Of a DNA stretch of 64,000 nt, positions 37,427 through 46,436 are shown piece by piece. Each line of letters opens with the position of its first letter. Position 1 is the stretch's first letter. Under the pieces are notes generated by a model, which did no database searches, had not been told where the DNA came from, and saw only the letters and a list, made by a program, of their open reading frames with translations. The position numbers and the translations under genes were made by a program. The DNA comes from JASHPR01 sp963833885 (GTDB lineage: Bacteria; Actinomycetota; Actinomycetes; Streptosporangiales; Streptosporangiaceae): contig CAWHZU010000031.1 of NCBI GenBank assembly GCA_963833885.1, positions 310,001 through 374,000 of the forward strand, written 5' to 3'.

Positions 37427-38080
37427 TCAGGAGTTCGAGTTCAGGTACGTGAGGACCGCGAGCACCCGGCGGTGATCGTCGTCGGATGGCGGCAGGTCCA
37501 GCTTGGCGAAGATGCGCGCGATGTATTTGCTCACGGCCTTGGTCGTGATCACGAGGCTGCGCGCGATGGCGATGTTGGTCCGGCCCTCCGCCATCAGCGC
37601 GAGCACCTCGCGTTCCCGGGGCGTCAGCCCGGCCAGCGGCGTGACCCGGGAACGCCGCGCCAGGATCTGGGAGATCACCTCGGGATCCATGGCGGTGCCA
37701 CCGCCGGCCACCCGCTGCACCGCCTCCACGAACTGACGGACGTCGCCGACCCGGTCCTTGAGCAGGTAACCGACACCGCCGGCGCCGTCCGAGAGCAGCT
37801 CGCGGGCGTAGAGCTGCTCGACGTACTGCGACAGGATCAGGACCGGGAAGCCGGGGCGGCGGCGGCGCGCCTCGATCGCGGCGCGCAGGCCTTCGTCGCT
37901 GAAGGTCGGCGGCAGCCGGACATCAACCACGGCGACGTCCGGCCGGTGCGCGTCGACCGCCTCGAGGAAGGCGGGCGCGGTGTCGACGGCGGCGGCGACC
38001 TCCAGCCCGTTGGTGCTGAGCAGCCGGATCAGGCCGTCCCGCAGCAGCAGCAGGTCCTCGACGACAACGACGGAGGTCAC
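37427..38080 (-). CDS. LuxR-type response regulator
   Basis: 217 residues. The receiver domain has the phospho-acceptor aspartate in VVDVRLPPTFSDEG (about residue 53) and the acidic pair near 8 (VVEDLLLLRDG). A NarL/LuxR helix-turn-helix is at the C-terminus (LTPREREVLALMAEGRTNIA, then ITTKAVSKYIARIFAKLDL). The gene begins within the stop codon of the sensor kinase gene (ATGA overlap, 38077-38080), which is the usual two-component coupling. The target genes are unknown. Confidence 0.92.
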   Translation of the reverse strand: MTSVVVVEDLLLLRDGLIRLLSTNGLEVAAAVDTAPAFLEAVDAHRPDVAVVDVRLPPTFSDEGLRAAIEARRRRPGFPVLILSQYVEQLYARELLSDGAGGVGYLLKDRVGDVRQFVEAVQRVAGGGTAMDPEVISQILARRSRVTPLAGLTPREREVLALMAEGRTNIAIARSLVITTKAVSKYIARIFAKLDLPPSDDDHRRVLAVLTYLNSNS

Positions 38081-39336
38081 TGGCGGCTGGGTAGCTCGGC
38101 GAACAGTTCGGTTGGGCCGCCTACTGGGCTGCTCAGCGTGAACTTGCCGTCGAAGGCGGCCAGCCGCTGCTGCATGCCGCGCAGGCCACTGCCGCGGGCC
38201 GGGTCGGCCCCGCCGCGGCCGTCATCGTGCACGATCAGCCGCAGCTTGCCCTGCTCGTTCCAGAGCCTCACAAACGCCCAGGTCGCCTCCGAGTGCCGGG
38301 CAATGTTCGCCATCGCCTCGGCGATCATGAAGTACAGGGCCGACTCGAGTGGCGCGGGCAGCCGATCGTCCAGCGCTACGTCCACCTCGATCGGCACGGC
38401 GCTGGCCAGCGCGAGCGCCTCCACCGCGCCGCCGAGGCCGCGTTCGGTCAGCAGCGGCGGGTGGATGCCGCGTACCAGGTGGCGCAGCTCGTTCAGGGCC
38501 GTCCTGGCCGAGGCGCGGGCCTCGACGACGAGCTGGCGGGCCGCCGCGGGGTCGCGGTCAAATTCCTCCTCGGCCATGCCGAGGCTCATGGTCAGCGACA
38601 CCAGCCTGGCCTGGGCCCCGTCGTGCAGGTCCCGCTCGATGCGCCGCAGCTCCGCGGCCCTGGCGTCGACGGTCTCGTCGCGGGTCTCGGTCAGGTGCGC
38701 CATTTCCACTCGCAGGACGGCGGCCTCGTCTGCTGCGAGCGACTGTGCGGACAGTGCGGCCAGCGCTTTCGCGACCGGACGGCACCCCACCCAGCCGACG
38801 GCGGTGAAGAACGCGCCGAGCGGCAGCAGATCGAGGACTTTCCCGTCCCCGGCCCCGCGCAGGAAGTCGATCGGCACCACGGCCACGAAGGCCGGGCCCA
38901 CCACGGCCGCCGCCAGGAACGCCAGCCCGACTCCCCCGGCCATGATCTGCACGAGCAGCCAGCCCAGGTCACGCCAGGTTCCAACGTCGGACAGCAGCGT
39001 GCGTACCCGGGACGTTAGCGATCCGTGCAGCGGCCGGTAGGCCTCGGCCACCGAGACGCCGGTGACCATGCGCACCCTGCGCCGCTCGGCCCGGGCCAGC
39101 GGCCGGACGAGCCCGGTCATGACAGCCAGGAATGGGGCGCCGAGGTCGCCCAGCGGACTGAGGACCAGGGTGGCAAGTCCCAGGGCCAGCACCGGAATGC
39201 CGACGAGGGAGATGAGGCCCGCGGCCAGCAGCGCGGCACCGGACCGGACCGTATCCCGGGCGAGGCGCCATGCGACCGCGCGCCAATGCCCAGCGGGCGG
39301 ATGGTTACTCATCGGGTAGATCGGCGCGGTACGCAT
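38077..39336 (-). CDS. Two-component sensor histidine kinase (HisKA_3 type)
   Basis: 419 residues. The first half is a sensor with several membrane helices (SGAALLAAGLISLVGIPVLA, GLATLVLSPLGDLGAPFLAV, and two later ones). Residues about 225-290 carry the phosphorylated histidine box (LRRIERDLHDGAQARLVSL). The GHKL ATPase has the N box FMIAEAMANIARHS and G box VHDDGRGGADPARGSGL. It activates the following LuxR-type regulator. The signal is unknown. Confidence 0.9.
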   Translation of the reverse strand: MRTAPIYPMSNHPPAGHWRAVAWRLARDTVRSGAALLAAGLISLVGIPVLALGLATLVLSPLGDLGAPFLAVMTGLVRPLARAERRRVRMVTGVSVAEAYRPLHGSLTSRVRTLLSDVGTWRDLGWLLVQIMAGGVGLAFLAAAVVGPAFVAVVPIDFLRGAGDGKVLDLLPLGAFFTAVGWVGCRPVAKALAALSAQSLAADEAAVLRVEMAHLTETRDETVDARAAELRRIERDLHDGAQARLVSLTMSLGMAEEEFDRDPAAARQLVVEARASARTALNELRHLVRGIHPPLLTERGLGGAVEALALASAVPIEVDVALDDRLPAPLESALYFMIAEAMANIARHSEATWAFVRLWNEQGKLRLIVHDDGRGGADPARGSGLRGMQQRLAAFDGKFTLSSPVGGPTELFAELPSRQ

Positions 39337-39493
39337 GGTCCGGGGCCTCGGCTCGTCTCTCAGCTGGCATGATGCCTGACCAAAGTACGGTCGGCCAGCC
39401 CATCCGTGCTATGGAGCTGGCACCCCAACCTTGGCGGGGAGCGCGGTCCCGGCTGCGGCGCCGGTCCGCGCCCTTTGTGGCAAACTCGCTTGC

Positions 39494-40324
39494 GTGCTGC
39501 GCGCCTTCCAGCAGGTCGATGTGTTCACCACCACGCCGTACCTTGGCAACCCGGTCGCCGTGGTGCTCGACGCGGACGGGCTGTCCAAGGCGGACATGCA
39601 GCGATTCGCGCGCTGGACGAACCTGTCCGAGACCACGTTCGTGCTGCCGCCCTCGGACGGCGGCGCGGACTACCAGGTGCGCATCTTCACGCCCTCGCTC
39701 GAACTGCCGTTTGCCGGCCACCCGACGCTGGGCACCTGCCACGCCTGGCTCGCCGGGGGCGGCACTCCGCGCCAGGACGGCGTGGTCGTGCAGCAGTGCG
39801 GAGCGGGGCTGGTGCGGGTGCGGCACACCGAGGACGGCCTCGCGTTCGCCGCACCGCCCCTGATGCGGTCCGGCCCGCCGAGCGAGGCGCTGGTGCAGCA
39901 CCTCGCCGCGGTGCTGGGCATCGACCGGGGCGAGATCGTGGACGCCGAGTGGGCCGACAACGGGCCGGGCTGGGTGGCCGTGCTGCTCGCCAGCGCCGAC
40001 GCGGTGCTGGCGCTGCGGCCGGGCATTACCGACATCGACCTGGGCGTGGTCGGCCCGTACCCGCCGGGCTCGCCGCAGGCGTTCGAGGTGCGGGCGTTCG
40101 TCCCGATGGACGGCGGCACCGGTGAGGACCCGGTGACCGGGAGCCTGAACGCGTCGGTGGCCGAATGGCTGCTGCGGACCGGCCGGGCTACCGCGCCGTA
40201 CGTGGCCAGCCAGGGAACGGCACTCGGGCGGGAGGGCCGGGTGCACGTCTCCCAGGACGCCGTCGGCACGATCTGGGTCGGCGGCGGCACCGTCACGTGC
40301 GTGACCGGCCAGGTCGAGCTGTAA
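39494..40324 (+). CDS. PhzF-family isomerase-like protein
   Basis: 276 residues from the GTG at 39494. It has the two-domain PhzF (diaminopimelate-epimerase-like) fold: FQQVDVFTTTPYLGNPVAVV, then FTPSLELPFAGHPTLGTCHA, with the conserved E/D-L-P-F-A-G-H, and MDGGTGEDPVTGSLNASV near the C-terminus. The enzyme class isomerises small aromatic or alicyclic compounds in some pathways but most members have no known substrate. The gene is divergent from the histidine kinase and alone. Confidence 0.87.
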   Translation: MLRAFQQVDVFTTTPYLGNPVAVVLDADGLSKADMQRFARWTNLSETTFVLPPSDGGADYQVRIFTPSLELPFAGHPTLGTCHAWLAGGGTPRQDGVVVQQCGAGLVRVRHTEDGLAFAAPPLMRSGPPSEALVQHLAAVLGIDRGEIVDAEWADNGPGWVAVLLASADAVLALRPGITDIDLGVVGPYPPGSPQAFEVRAFVPMDGGTGEDPVTGSLNASVAEWLLRTGRATAPYVASQGTALGREGRVHVSQDAVGTIWVGGGTVTCVTGQVEL

Positions 40325-40462
40325 CCGACTATGGCGGCAGGCTACGAAGCTGCTGCGTCGCGATCAACCCTGGTCAGGGTCCGGGGGGCGTTGGGGTTGT
40401 GCGGTGCTTCGCGTGCTTCGATCACGCCACGGTCGCATGTCTCCATGTTGGCCACGCTAGCA

Positions 40463-40502
40463 AGAGTGTTCAGAGTGTTCAAGGTCGTTACGTTGCTAAC
40501 GA
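40463..40502 (+). promoter_or_regulatory. Direct and inverted repeats upstream of the GntR gene
   Basis: AGAGTGTTC occurs twice in tandem (40463-40480). Five bases on, TCGTTA-CGTTGC-TAACGA (40485-40502) is a perfect 6-bp inverted repeat ending at the ATG of the GntR reading. These are AT-richer than the surroundings and could be operator sites for the small regulator. Confidence 0.45.
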
Positions 40503-40774
40503 TGACAAGGTGGTTGCTGGTTGACCAGTTTGGTAATGATGATCATGTGAACCAGCCACGGCGGCCGGAAGAGCGGCCAAGTGTCACCGTGGAGCGCGAT
40601 CTTCGGCGACGGCTAGCCTCTGGCGAGTGGCAGAGCGGAGACCAGCTGCCGAACACCAACGAGCTTGCGCAGCACTATGGCGTTGCTCCGGGGACCGTGC
40701 AGCGCGTCATGCGCAAGCTCGCGGAGGATGGCTTGGTCCGCGTGGTGGTGCGGTGGGGAACCTTCAAGACGTAG
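40502..40774 (+). CDS. Small GntR-family regulator, DNA-binding domain only
   Basis: 90 residues from the ATG at 40502 or 75 from a GTG at 40547. It is a single GntR winged helix: SVTVERDLRRRLASGEWQSG, then DQLPNTNELAQHYGVAPGTV, then QRVMRKLAEDGLVRVV. There is no FCD, UTRA or MocR effector domain after it; the reading stops about where the DNA-binding domain ends. Short GntR proteins of this kind act as repressors of neighbouring genes. An inverted repeat overlapping the start may be its own site. Confidence 0.72.
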   Translation: MTRWLLVDQFGNDDHVNQPRRPEERPSVTVERDLRRRLASGEWQSGDQLPNTNELAQHYGVAPGTVQRVMRKLAEDGLVRVVVRWGTFKT

Positions 40775-40880
40775 CTGTGTCCTAGACGACGCTACGAAGC
40801 CCCTATCTGCACCTCAGGTTGCAAGATCATGAGTGGGAAAATCAGTAGCCGCGCCGGCCGGGCGCTGGCAGCCTTGCCGC

Positions 40881-43517
40881 ATGAAGCGCCGGTTCAGCAG
40901 CGACGAGATCCGTGAGACCTTTCTGCGATTCTTCACCGAAAGGCAGCACGCGCGGATCGAGGCCGCCTCGCTGATTCCGGCGAACGACCCCACGCTGCTG
41001 TTCATCAACGCAGGCATGGCCCCGCTCAAGCCCTACTTCCTCGGTGAGGCGCTGCCCCCGGCCCCGGACCTGTGCAACGTGCAGCCGTGCGTGCGCACGA
41101 TCGACATCGGGGACGTCGGCGACCGGCACCACCTCACGTTCTTCGAGATGCTGGGCAGCTGGTCGATCGACCACTACTTCAAGGAGCGCGCGGTCGAGCT
41201 GGCTTTCGAACTGCTGACCCAGGGCTTCGGGTTCGCCCTGCCGGACCTGTACGTGACCGTGTTCGCTGGGGACGACACGCTCGGCATCGGGCCCGACGAT
41301 GTGTCGGCGGCGGCCTGGGAGCGGGTCGGCGTGCCCCGGGACCACATCGTGTATCTGGGCGCGGAGGACAACTTCTGGTCGGCCGGCGATACCGGGCCGT
41401 GCGGGCCGTGCACCGAGGTGTTCTATGACACCGGGGCCGGGCACGGCGAGCAGTACCGGCCGGGCGGCGAGTTCGACAGCGCCGGCCGGTACATCGAGAT
41501 CTGGAACGCCGGGGTGTTCATGGAGTTCAACCGGCTCCCCGGCGGCACCCTGGAGCCGTTGCGGTTCACCAGCGTGGACACCGGTTCCGGCCTGGAGCGG
41601 ATGGCCATGGTGCTGCAGGACCGCGACTCGGCGTACGAGACTGACCTGTTCGTCCCCGTCGTCGCGGCCGTGGAGTCCGCGCTGGCCGGGTCCGGCGCCG
41701 GGCAGCGGGACGTCCGGATCGTCGCCGATCACGTGCGGGCGTCGACGTTCATGCTCAGCGAGGGCGTCGTCCCGTCGAACGAGGGCCGCGGCTACATTCC
41801 GCGCCGGCTGCTGCGGAAGGTGATCGCGATCGCGACCCAGGCCGGCGCCGCCGACTTCGACGTGCGCGACGTGGCCGCCGCCGTGATCGACCGGATGCAC
41901 GGCTGTTACCCGCGGCTCGCCGCAGGCCGGGATCGCACCATGGACCTGCTCGCCCGCGAGCAGCGCGACTTCGGCGGCGTGGTGCGCCGCGGCCTGGACC
42001 GGCTTGCTGCGCTGGACACCGGGCCCGGCTTCGAGATCACCGGCGACGAGGCGTTCACGCTGTTCGCGACCCACGGCATGCCGGTGGACCTGATCAGGGA
42101 CTTCGCCGTCGAGCGGGGGGGCCGTCTGGACGAGCCGCGGTTCGCCGAGCTGTTCGCCGGGCACCGGGAGCTCTCCCGCGCCGCCGGGCCTGCCGGCGAC
42201 AGCCAGCACGGGCACACCGCGGCGGATCCGGACGTCATCGCGGCCCTCGGCGCCACGCGTACCCGGTTCCTCGGCCATCAGGTTCTCACCGCCACCGGGC
42301 AGGTCGTCGCCCTGGCCGGTCCGGACGGGCCGGCTGGCAGCCTGACCGCGGGCGAGACCGGTCTGGCCGTGTTCGACCAGACCCCCTGCTACGCCGAGGG
42401 CGGCGGCCAGCTGGGCGACACCGGGCAGATCACCGCGCCTGGCTTGTCGGCCATGGTCACGGACACTCAGAACGCCGGCGGTCACCATCTCCACCACATC
42501 CAGGTCACCGATGGCGTGCTGAGCGTCGGTGACACCGTGGAGCTCGCGGTCGACGCCGAGCGGCGGCGGTCGATTATGCGGAATCACTCGGCAACCCACC
42601 TGCTGCACGCGGCGCTGCGCCAGGTGCTCGGCGACCACGTCCGCCAGGCTGGCTCGCTGGTCGCCCCGGACCGGCTGCGGTTCGACTTCCTGCACCCGAG
42701 GTCCCTCACCGAGGGTGAAAAGGAGCAGGTCGAGCGGCTGGTCAACGCCGAGGTAGTGGCGAACGTGGAGCGCGCGACCGTGGTCAAGCCCTACCAGGAC
42801 GCGATCCGCGACGGGGCGATCGCGTTCTTCGGCGAGAAGTACGGCGACGACGTCCGGGTGGTGTCGTTCGACGGCTTCTCCACCGAGCTGTGCGGCGGCA
42901 CGCACGTACACGGCACGGCCGAGGTCGGCCTGTTCCTGATCGTCAGCGAGGGCAGCATCGGCTCCGGTACCCGGCGGATCGAAGCGATCACCGGGGACGC
43001 GGCGGTGCGGCGCACGCTGGAGCGGGACAAGCTGCTCCGGGAGCTGGCCGCCCGGCTGCGGGTCTCCGTCGACCAGCTGCCGCAACGGGTCGAGGCGCTG
43101 GCCGCCCGGCCGGGCCGGGAACGCCGACCGCAGGTTGCCGCCGACTCCGTGGCGGACGGGGTACGCGCCGATCGGTCCGGGCACCGCTACCTCGTGGTCA
43201 GCGACCCCGGCCTCGGCCCGGCCGACCTGCCCGCCCAGGCTCGCCAGCTCAGCAGCGACCTGGACGCGGTGGTCGTGCTGCTGCTGCCCGGCGCCGGGGA
43301 GGGCTCGCTCCGCGCCGGTGTCGGCGTGCCCGCCGCGCTGACCGCGCAGATCCCGGCGACCGAGGTGCTTGACCGGGTGCTGGCCGTGACCGGCGGCCGC
43401 GGCGGGGGCAGCGCCAGCTTCGCCCAGGGCGGCGGGGCGAGGGCCGATGACCTGCCCGGCACCGTGTCCCGGATCTGGGCCGCGCTCGGGCTCGATCATG
43501 CGCAGCGAGCGCCCTGA
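40881..43517 (+). CDS. alaS: Alanyl-tRNA synthetase
   Basis: 878 residues from the ATG at 40881. It charges tRNA(Ala) with alanine. The class II catalytic domain starts MKRRFSSDEIRETFLRFFTE, with the class II motifs PSNEGRGYIPRRLLRKV and HLTFFEMLGSWS. The editing domain keeps the zinc residues H569, H573 (HSATH) and C671, H675 (CGGTH). The C-terminal C-Ala region is short (Gly/Ala-rich, GGGSASFAQGGG). Usual alaS neighbours (ruvX, mltG) are absent; a GntR gene is upstream and a GNAT downstream, so this may be a second, accessory AlaRS. That can be decided only from the whole genome. Confidence 0.9.
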   Translation: MKRRFSSDEIRETFLRFFTERQHARIEAASLIPANDPTLLFINAGMAPLKPYFLGEALPPAPDLCNVQPCVRTIDIGDVGDRHHLTFFEMLGSWSIDHYFKERAVELAFELLTQGFGFALPDLYVTVFAGDDTLGIGPDDVSAAAWERVGVPRDHIVYLGAEDNFWSAGDTGPCGPCTEVFYDTGAGHGEQYRPGGEFDSAGRYIEIWNAGVFMEFNRLPGGTLEPLRFTSVDTGSGLERMAMVLQDRDSAYETDLFVPVVAAVESALAGSGAGQRDVRIVADHVRASTFMLSEGVVPSNEGRGYIPRRLLRKVIAIATQAGAADFDVRDVAAAVIDRMHGCYPRLAAGRDRTMDLLAREQRDFGGVVRRGLDRLAALDTGPGFEITGDEAFTLFATHGMPVDLIRDFAVERGGRLDEPRFAELFAGHRELSRAAGPAGDSQHGHTAADPDVIAALGATRTRFLGHQVLTATGQVVALAGPDGPAGSLTAGETGLAVFDQTPCYAEGGGQLGDTGQITAPGLSAMVTDTQNAGGHHLHHIQVTDGVLSVGDTVELAVDAERRRSIMRNHSATHLLHAALRQVLGDHVRQAGSLVAPDRLRFDFLHPRSLTEGEKEQVERLVNAEVVANVERATVVKPYQDAIRDGAIAFFGEKYGDDVRVVSFDGFSTELCGGTHVHGTAEVGLFLIVSEGSIGSGTRRIEAITGDAAVRRTLERDKLLRELAARLRVSVDQLPQRVEALAARPGRERRPQVAADSVADGVRADRSGHRYLVVSDPGLGPADLPAQARQLSSDLDAVVVLLLPGAGEGSLRAGVGVPAALTAQIPATEVLDRVLAVTGGRGGGSASFAQGGGARADDLPGTVSRIWAALGLDHAQRAP

Positions 43518-43534
43518 TCGGCCCGCCGGGACGG

Positions 43535-44071
43535 CTATGTGGTCGGGGGCAGATCGGCGGGACGCAGGCGGTACTGCTGCAGCCGCAGTTCGTGGTACTT
43601 CTCGGTTTCGCCCACCCACTGCATCCCGATGCGGCGCATCGTGGCAACGGCCCGCGCGTTCGCGGGCCGCACAAGCGCGATGACCTGTTCGATTTCCTGC
43701 TCGAACGCCCAGCGGGCCAGGGCCAGGCCGGTCTCGGTCGCGTAGCCGTGGCCCCATGCGTCCGGGCGGAGCTGCCAGCCGACCTCAAACTCGCCGTCGG
43801 GCGGCAGCGGCAGCAGGGTCGCCCCGCCGATCAGCTGCCCGCCGTCGCCGAGCTCGATGGCCCAGCGGCCGGCGGGCGTGAACATGCGCGCGTCCTCGGC
43901 CGCCCACTGCTGCAGGACCAGCCGCATGGCCGCCTCGTCAGGCACCTGGAACATCGCCGGGGCCAGCCACCGCGAGACCTCGGCGTCGCCGTAGGCGCCC
44001 AGCGCCGCGGCGGCATCATCGGCCTGCCAGGCCCGGAGCACAAGGCGATCGGTGATCAGTCGCTGAGCCAC
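43535..44071 (-). CDS. GNAT-family acetyltransferase (RimJ/RimL type)
   Basis: 178 residues. The start MAQRLITDRLVLRAWQADDA and the phrase PDEAAMRLVLQQWA match RimJ/RimL-type N-acetyltransferases. The acetyl-CoA motif reads FEVGWQLRPDAWGHGYATET, and IALVRPANARAVATMRRIGM is the second motif. It transfers acetyl to an alpha-amino or small-molecule amine; substrate unknown. It is convergent with the alaS gene 17 bp away. Confidence 0.88.
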   Translation of the reverse strand: MAQRLITDRLVLRAWQADDAAAALGAYGDAEVSRWLAPAMFQVPDEAAMRLVLQQWAAEDARMFTPAGRWAIELGDGGQLIGGATLLPLPPDGEFEVGWQLRPDAWGHGYATETGLALARWAFEQEIEQVIALVRPANARAVATMRRIGMQWVGETEKYHELRLQQYRLRPADLPPTT

Positions 44072-44319
44072 GGCCTCACCTTAGCCTGCACCACACCCGG
44101 GCGCCGGCGGCCTGCGCAAGCTCGCCGCAAGCCTGCCAAGGCAGGACCATTCGTCTGATCTGTCACTTATTGCGCGCACGGATATGCAGAACTCTTGGAG
44201 TTTATCTGGTTATTTGATGAAGTTGAACCGGCTATTTCTTGACGGCGGTTACGAGCCAATACACGATGGCTTGCAGCAGCCCGCTGAGGGCTCCTCCCCG
44301 ATACCAAGTGGCAAATCCG

Positions 44320-45615
44320 ATGGCTTCACAGCACGACGACGCGCCCCGGCAGGCCCGGCCGGCCCGCCACGACGGGCCGGGAGGGCGTGCGCCGCTGGCC
44401 GTGGTCGCGGAACTGCGGCGGCTGGTATTAGGCCAGCATTTCGGCGTTGCCGAGCAGATGCTGGCCAGCCTGCGCGACGTCGGCTCCCCGGTCACCATCG
44501 ACACCCTGCGCCAGCTCTGCGTGTCCGGAGCCGAGCAGCTCCGGATCGCCTCGGAGCTGGACTCGGCGGCCAGGGCCCAGCGCCTGCTCGCCCAGGAGGT
44601 GCAGCAAGGAATCGAGGCCATCCTGGCCAGCTGGGAACGGCACATCACGATGGCCGAGGAAGCGGCCGGCGCGCTGGCGGTCTCGTCCGCACCGCCAGAC
44701 GGGAAGCGGCGCCGGCGGCGCTGGTGGGCGGCCAGCCCCGGCCGCGCCGGGCCGGCCGAGACCGTTGCCCAGGTCACACCCGCAGGCCTGGCGCCGGCGG
44801 GCGTGCCGCCGGTCATCGGCGTCGGGGCCGGGCCCGCCGAACCGGCGGCCGTTCCCGGCGCTGAGGTCGCAGCCTGCGTGCTCGGGCCGCTGGACCTGAC
44901 GGTCGCCGGGCACCGCGTGCTGCGGTGGAACAGCCTCAAGGCGCGGACCGTCTTTCAGTACCTGGTCGTGCAGATCGGCCGGCCGGTCCGGCGCGAGGCG
45001 CTGATGGAGCTCATGTGGCCAGACCACAGCGTCGGCTCCGCCCGCAACAACCTCAACGCCGCCCTGTACAGCCTGCGCAACACCCTCGACCAGCAGGGCA
45101 GCCGGGTTCCGTACATCCTCTACAAGGACGGGTGCTACCTGCCGAACCCGGAATTGATGTGGTGGATCGACCGGACCGAGTTCCTGAGCACGCTGCAGCA
45201 CGCCGAGGCCGCCCGGCGCGGCGGTCAGGCCGGGCAGGCGGCCAGCGGCTATCTGCGGGCGGTCCGCCTTTACCGCGGACCGCTGTTCGAGGACGACCGG
45301 GACGGCGACTGGTACCTTCCCGAGCAGCGCCGTCTCAAGGAGCTGTACCTGCAGGCCGTCGAGTGCCTCGCCGAAATCCACCTCGAACAGCGCGATCTCG
45401 CCGCCGCCGTGCAGTTCGGCCAGCTCGCGCTCACCGCCGACCAGTGCTGCGAGCCCGCCCACCGGCTGCTGATGCGCTGTTACGCCCTGCAGAACCAGCA
45501 GCAGCTCGTGAGCAGGCAGTACCGGCTCTGCTCGGACGCCCTGCAGGATGAGCTCGGCGTGTCTCCCGGGGCGGACACCGTCCAGCTGTTGCGCAGCCTT
45601 ACCTCGTGCGCTTAA
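44320..45615 (+). CDS. SARP/AfsR-type transcriptional regulator with BTAD domain
   Basis: 431 residues from the ATG at 44320. The first 130 residues are helical (AEQMLASLRDVGSPVTIDTL) and a Pro/Ala/Arg linker follows. From about residue 190 a winged helix of the OmpR/SARP kind (CVLGPLDLTVAGHRVLRWNS ... MELMWPDHSVGSARNNLNAA) leads into the bacterial transcriptional activation (BTAD) TPR domain (LYRGPLFEDDRDGDWYLPEQ, RRLKELYLQAVECLAEIHLEQ). SARP proteins usually activate secondary-metabolite or accessory genes. The next two genes on the strand are unknown, so they are its likely targets. Confidence 0.85.
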   Translation: MASQHDDAPRQARPARHDGPGGRAPLAVVAELRRLVLGQHFGVAEQMLASLRDVGSPVTIDTLRQLCVSGAEQLRIASELDSAARAQRLLAQEVQQGIEAILASWERHITMAEEAAGALAVSSAPPDGKRRRRRWWAASPGRAGPAETVAQVTPAGLAPAGVPPVIGVGAGPAEPAAVPGAEVAACVLGPLDLTVAGHRVLRWNSLKARTVFQYLVVQIGRPVRREALMELMWPDHSVGSARNNLNAALYSLRNTLDQQGSRVPYILYKDGCYLPNPELMWWIDRTEFLSTLQHAEAARRGGQAGQAASGYLRAVRLYRGPLFEDDRDGDWYLPEQRRLKELYLQAVECLAEIHLEQRDLAAAVQFGQLALTADQCCEPAHRLLMRCYALQNQQQLVSRQYRLCSDALQDELGVSPGADTVQLLRSLTSCA

Positions 45616-45690
45616 CCGCATTTGGCGCTCAATAAGTCCGCAGCGCGAAAATTTTGCGCTTAATAAGCCACGCTTGAGCGCCGGTTAAAG
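45611..45690. promoter_or_regulatory. Nested inverted repeats between the SARP gene and the next gene
   Basis: GGCGCTCAA (45624-45632) is matched by TTGAGCGCC (45674-45682). Within it AGCGC (45642-45646) pairs with GCGCT (45656-45660) around GAAAATTTT. The outer bases CTTAACCG and CGGTTAAAG also pair nearly. The 80-bp, AT-richer structure begins at the SARP stop codon and ends 84 bp before the next start. It may be a terminator/antiterminator or a large operator. Confidence 0.6.
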
Positions 45691-45773
45691 GGCCTCTTCA
45701 GCAGCTGGCCACACGATGAAGGCGGGCAATTCACGAGCCGCGCTTTCCAGCGCCTGCGCAAAGGAGACCGAGC

Positions 45774-46391
45774 ATGACCACGCCAACCGCCACACCACCC
45801 GCCGCCGACACGACGGCCGCCGGCGCGACCGACCACACCCAGCCAGAGTGCCGCCCCCCGTGCAAGCCACCGGAGTGCGGGCCCCGGCGCCAGTGCTGGC
45901 CCGGCGAAGACGACTGGCACCGCGCTCACACCAGGATCGAGCTGCCGTCGGAGCGCTACCTCAAGGCGTTCTGGCACACCGACATCCTGGACGTGGACTC
46001 TCCCAACCCGCACGACCGCATCATCGAACGGCGCGACCCGTTCCTGATCCGCTTCCGGGTCGAACTCGAGGGACGGCTCTGGCGGTGCATCAGCGGTCAC
46101 TGGTGCTTCAACGTCGGCTTCACCGCGATCGGGGCCGGCGACGACTTCAACCTGTCCCAGCACCTTCCCAACCCGGGAGTGCTCCAGATTCCCGACTGGA
46201 CGGGCTGCCGGACCCTGTGCATCGAGCTGCCAGTCCGGGTGCCGCCCGACACGATCCCGGCGGGGTACTGCGGGACGGTCTACGAGGTCGCATCCTGGTT
46301 CGAGCTGCGCTGCTGCGGCGGCTGCGAGGATCCGAACAGCCACCTTGCCGCCAGCGGTTTCGAGCGGCTCGGGGAATACCAGTTCGTCTAA
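45774..46391 (+). CDS. Unrecognised cysteine-rich beta protein
   Basis: 205 residues from the ATG at 45774, behind AAAGGAGACC. The N-terminal 45 residues are Thr/Pro/Ala-rich with a CRPPCKPPECGPRRQCW cluster. The rest is beta-rich with two tryptophan strands and nine cysteines (RLWRCISGHWCFNVGFTAIG, then WTGCRTLCIELPVRVPPDTI and FELRCCGGCEDPNSHLA). There is no signal peptide. I do not recognise the family. It lies between the SARP gene and another unknown gene on the same strand, with 45 bp to the latter. Confidence 0.7.
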   Translation: MTTPTATPPAADTTAAGATDHTQPECRPPCKPPECGPRRQCWPGEDDWHRAHTRIELPSERYLKAFWHTDILDVDSPNPHDRIIERRDPFLIRFRVELEGRLWRCISGHWCFNVGFTAIGAGDDFNLSQHLPNPGVLQIPDWTGCRTLCIELPVRVPPDTIPAGYCGTVYEVASWFELRCCGGCEDPNSHLAASGFERLGEYQFV

Positions 46392-46436
46392 GCAGCGGCC
46401 AGCCGAGAGGGAGCATCCGCCGACAGGGAGCATCCA

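Noticed and set aside
40842..43757. Long minus-strand open frame of about 970 codons opposite alaS
   Set aside because: It is the mirror of alaS in GC-rich sequence, rich in Arg, Gly, His and Pro with no domain; alaS has all its motifs on the plus strand.
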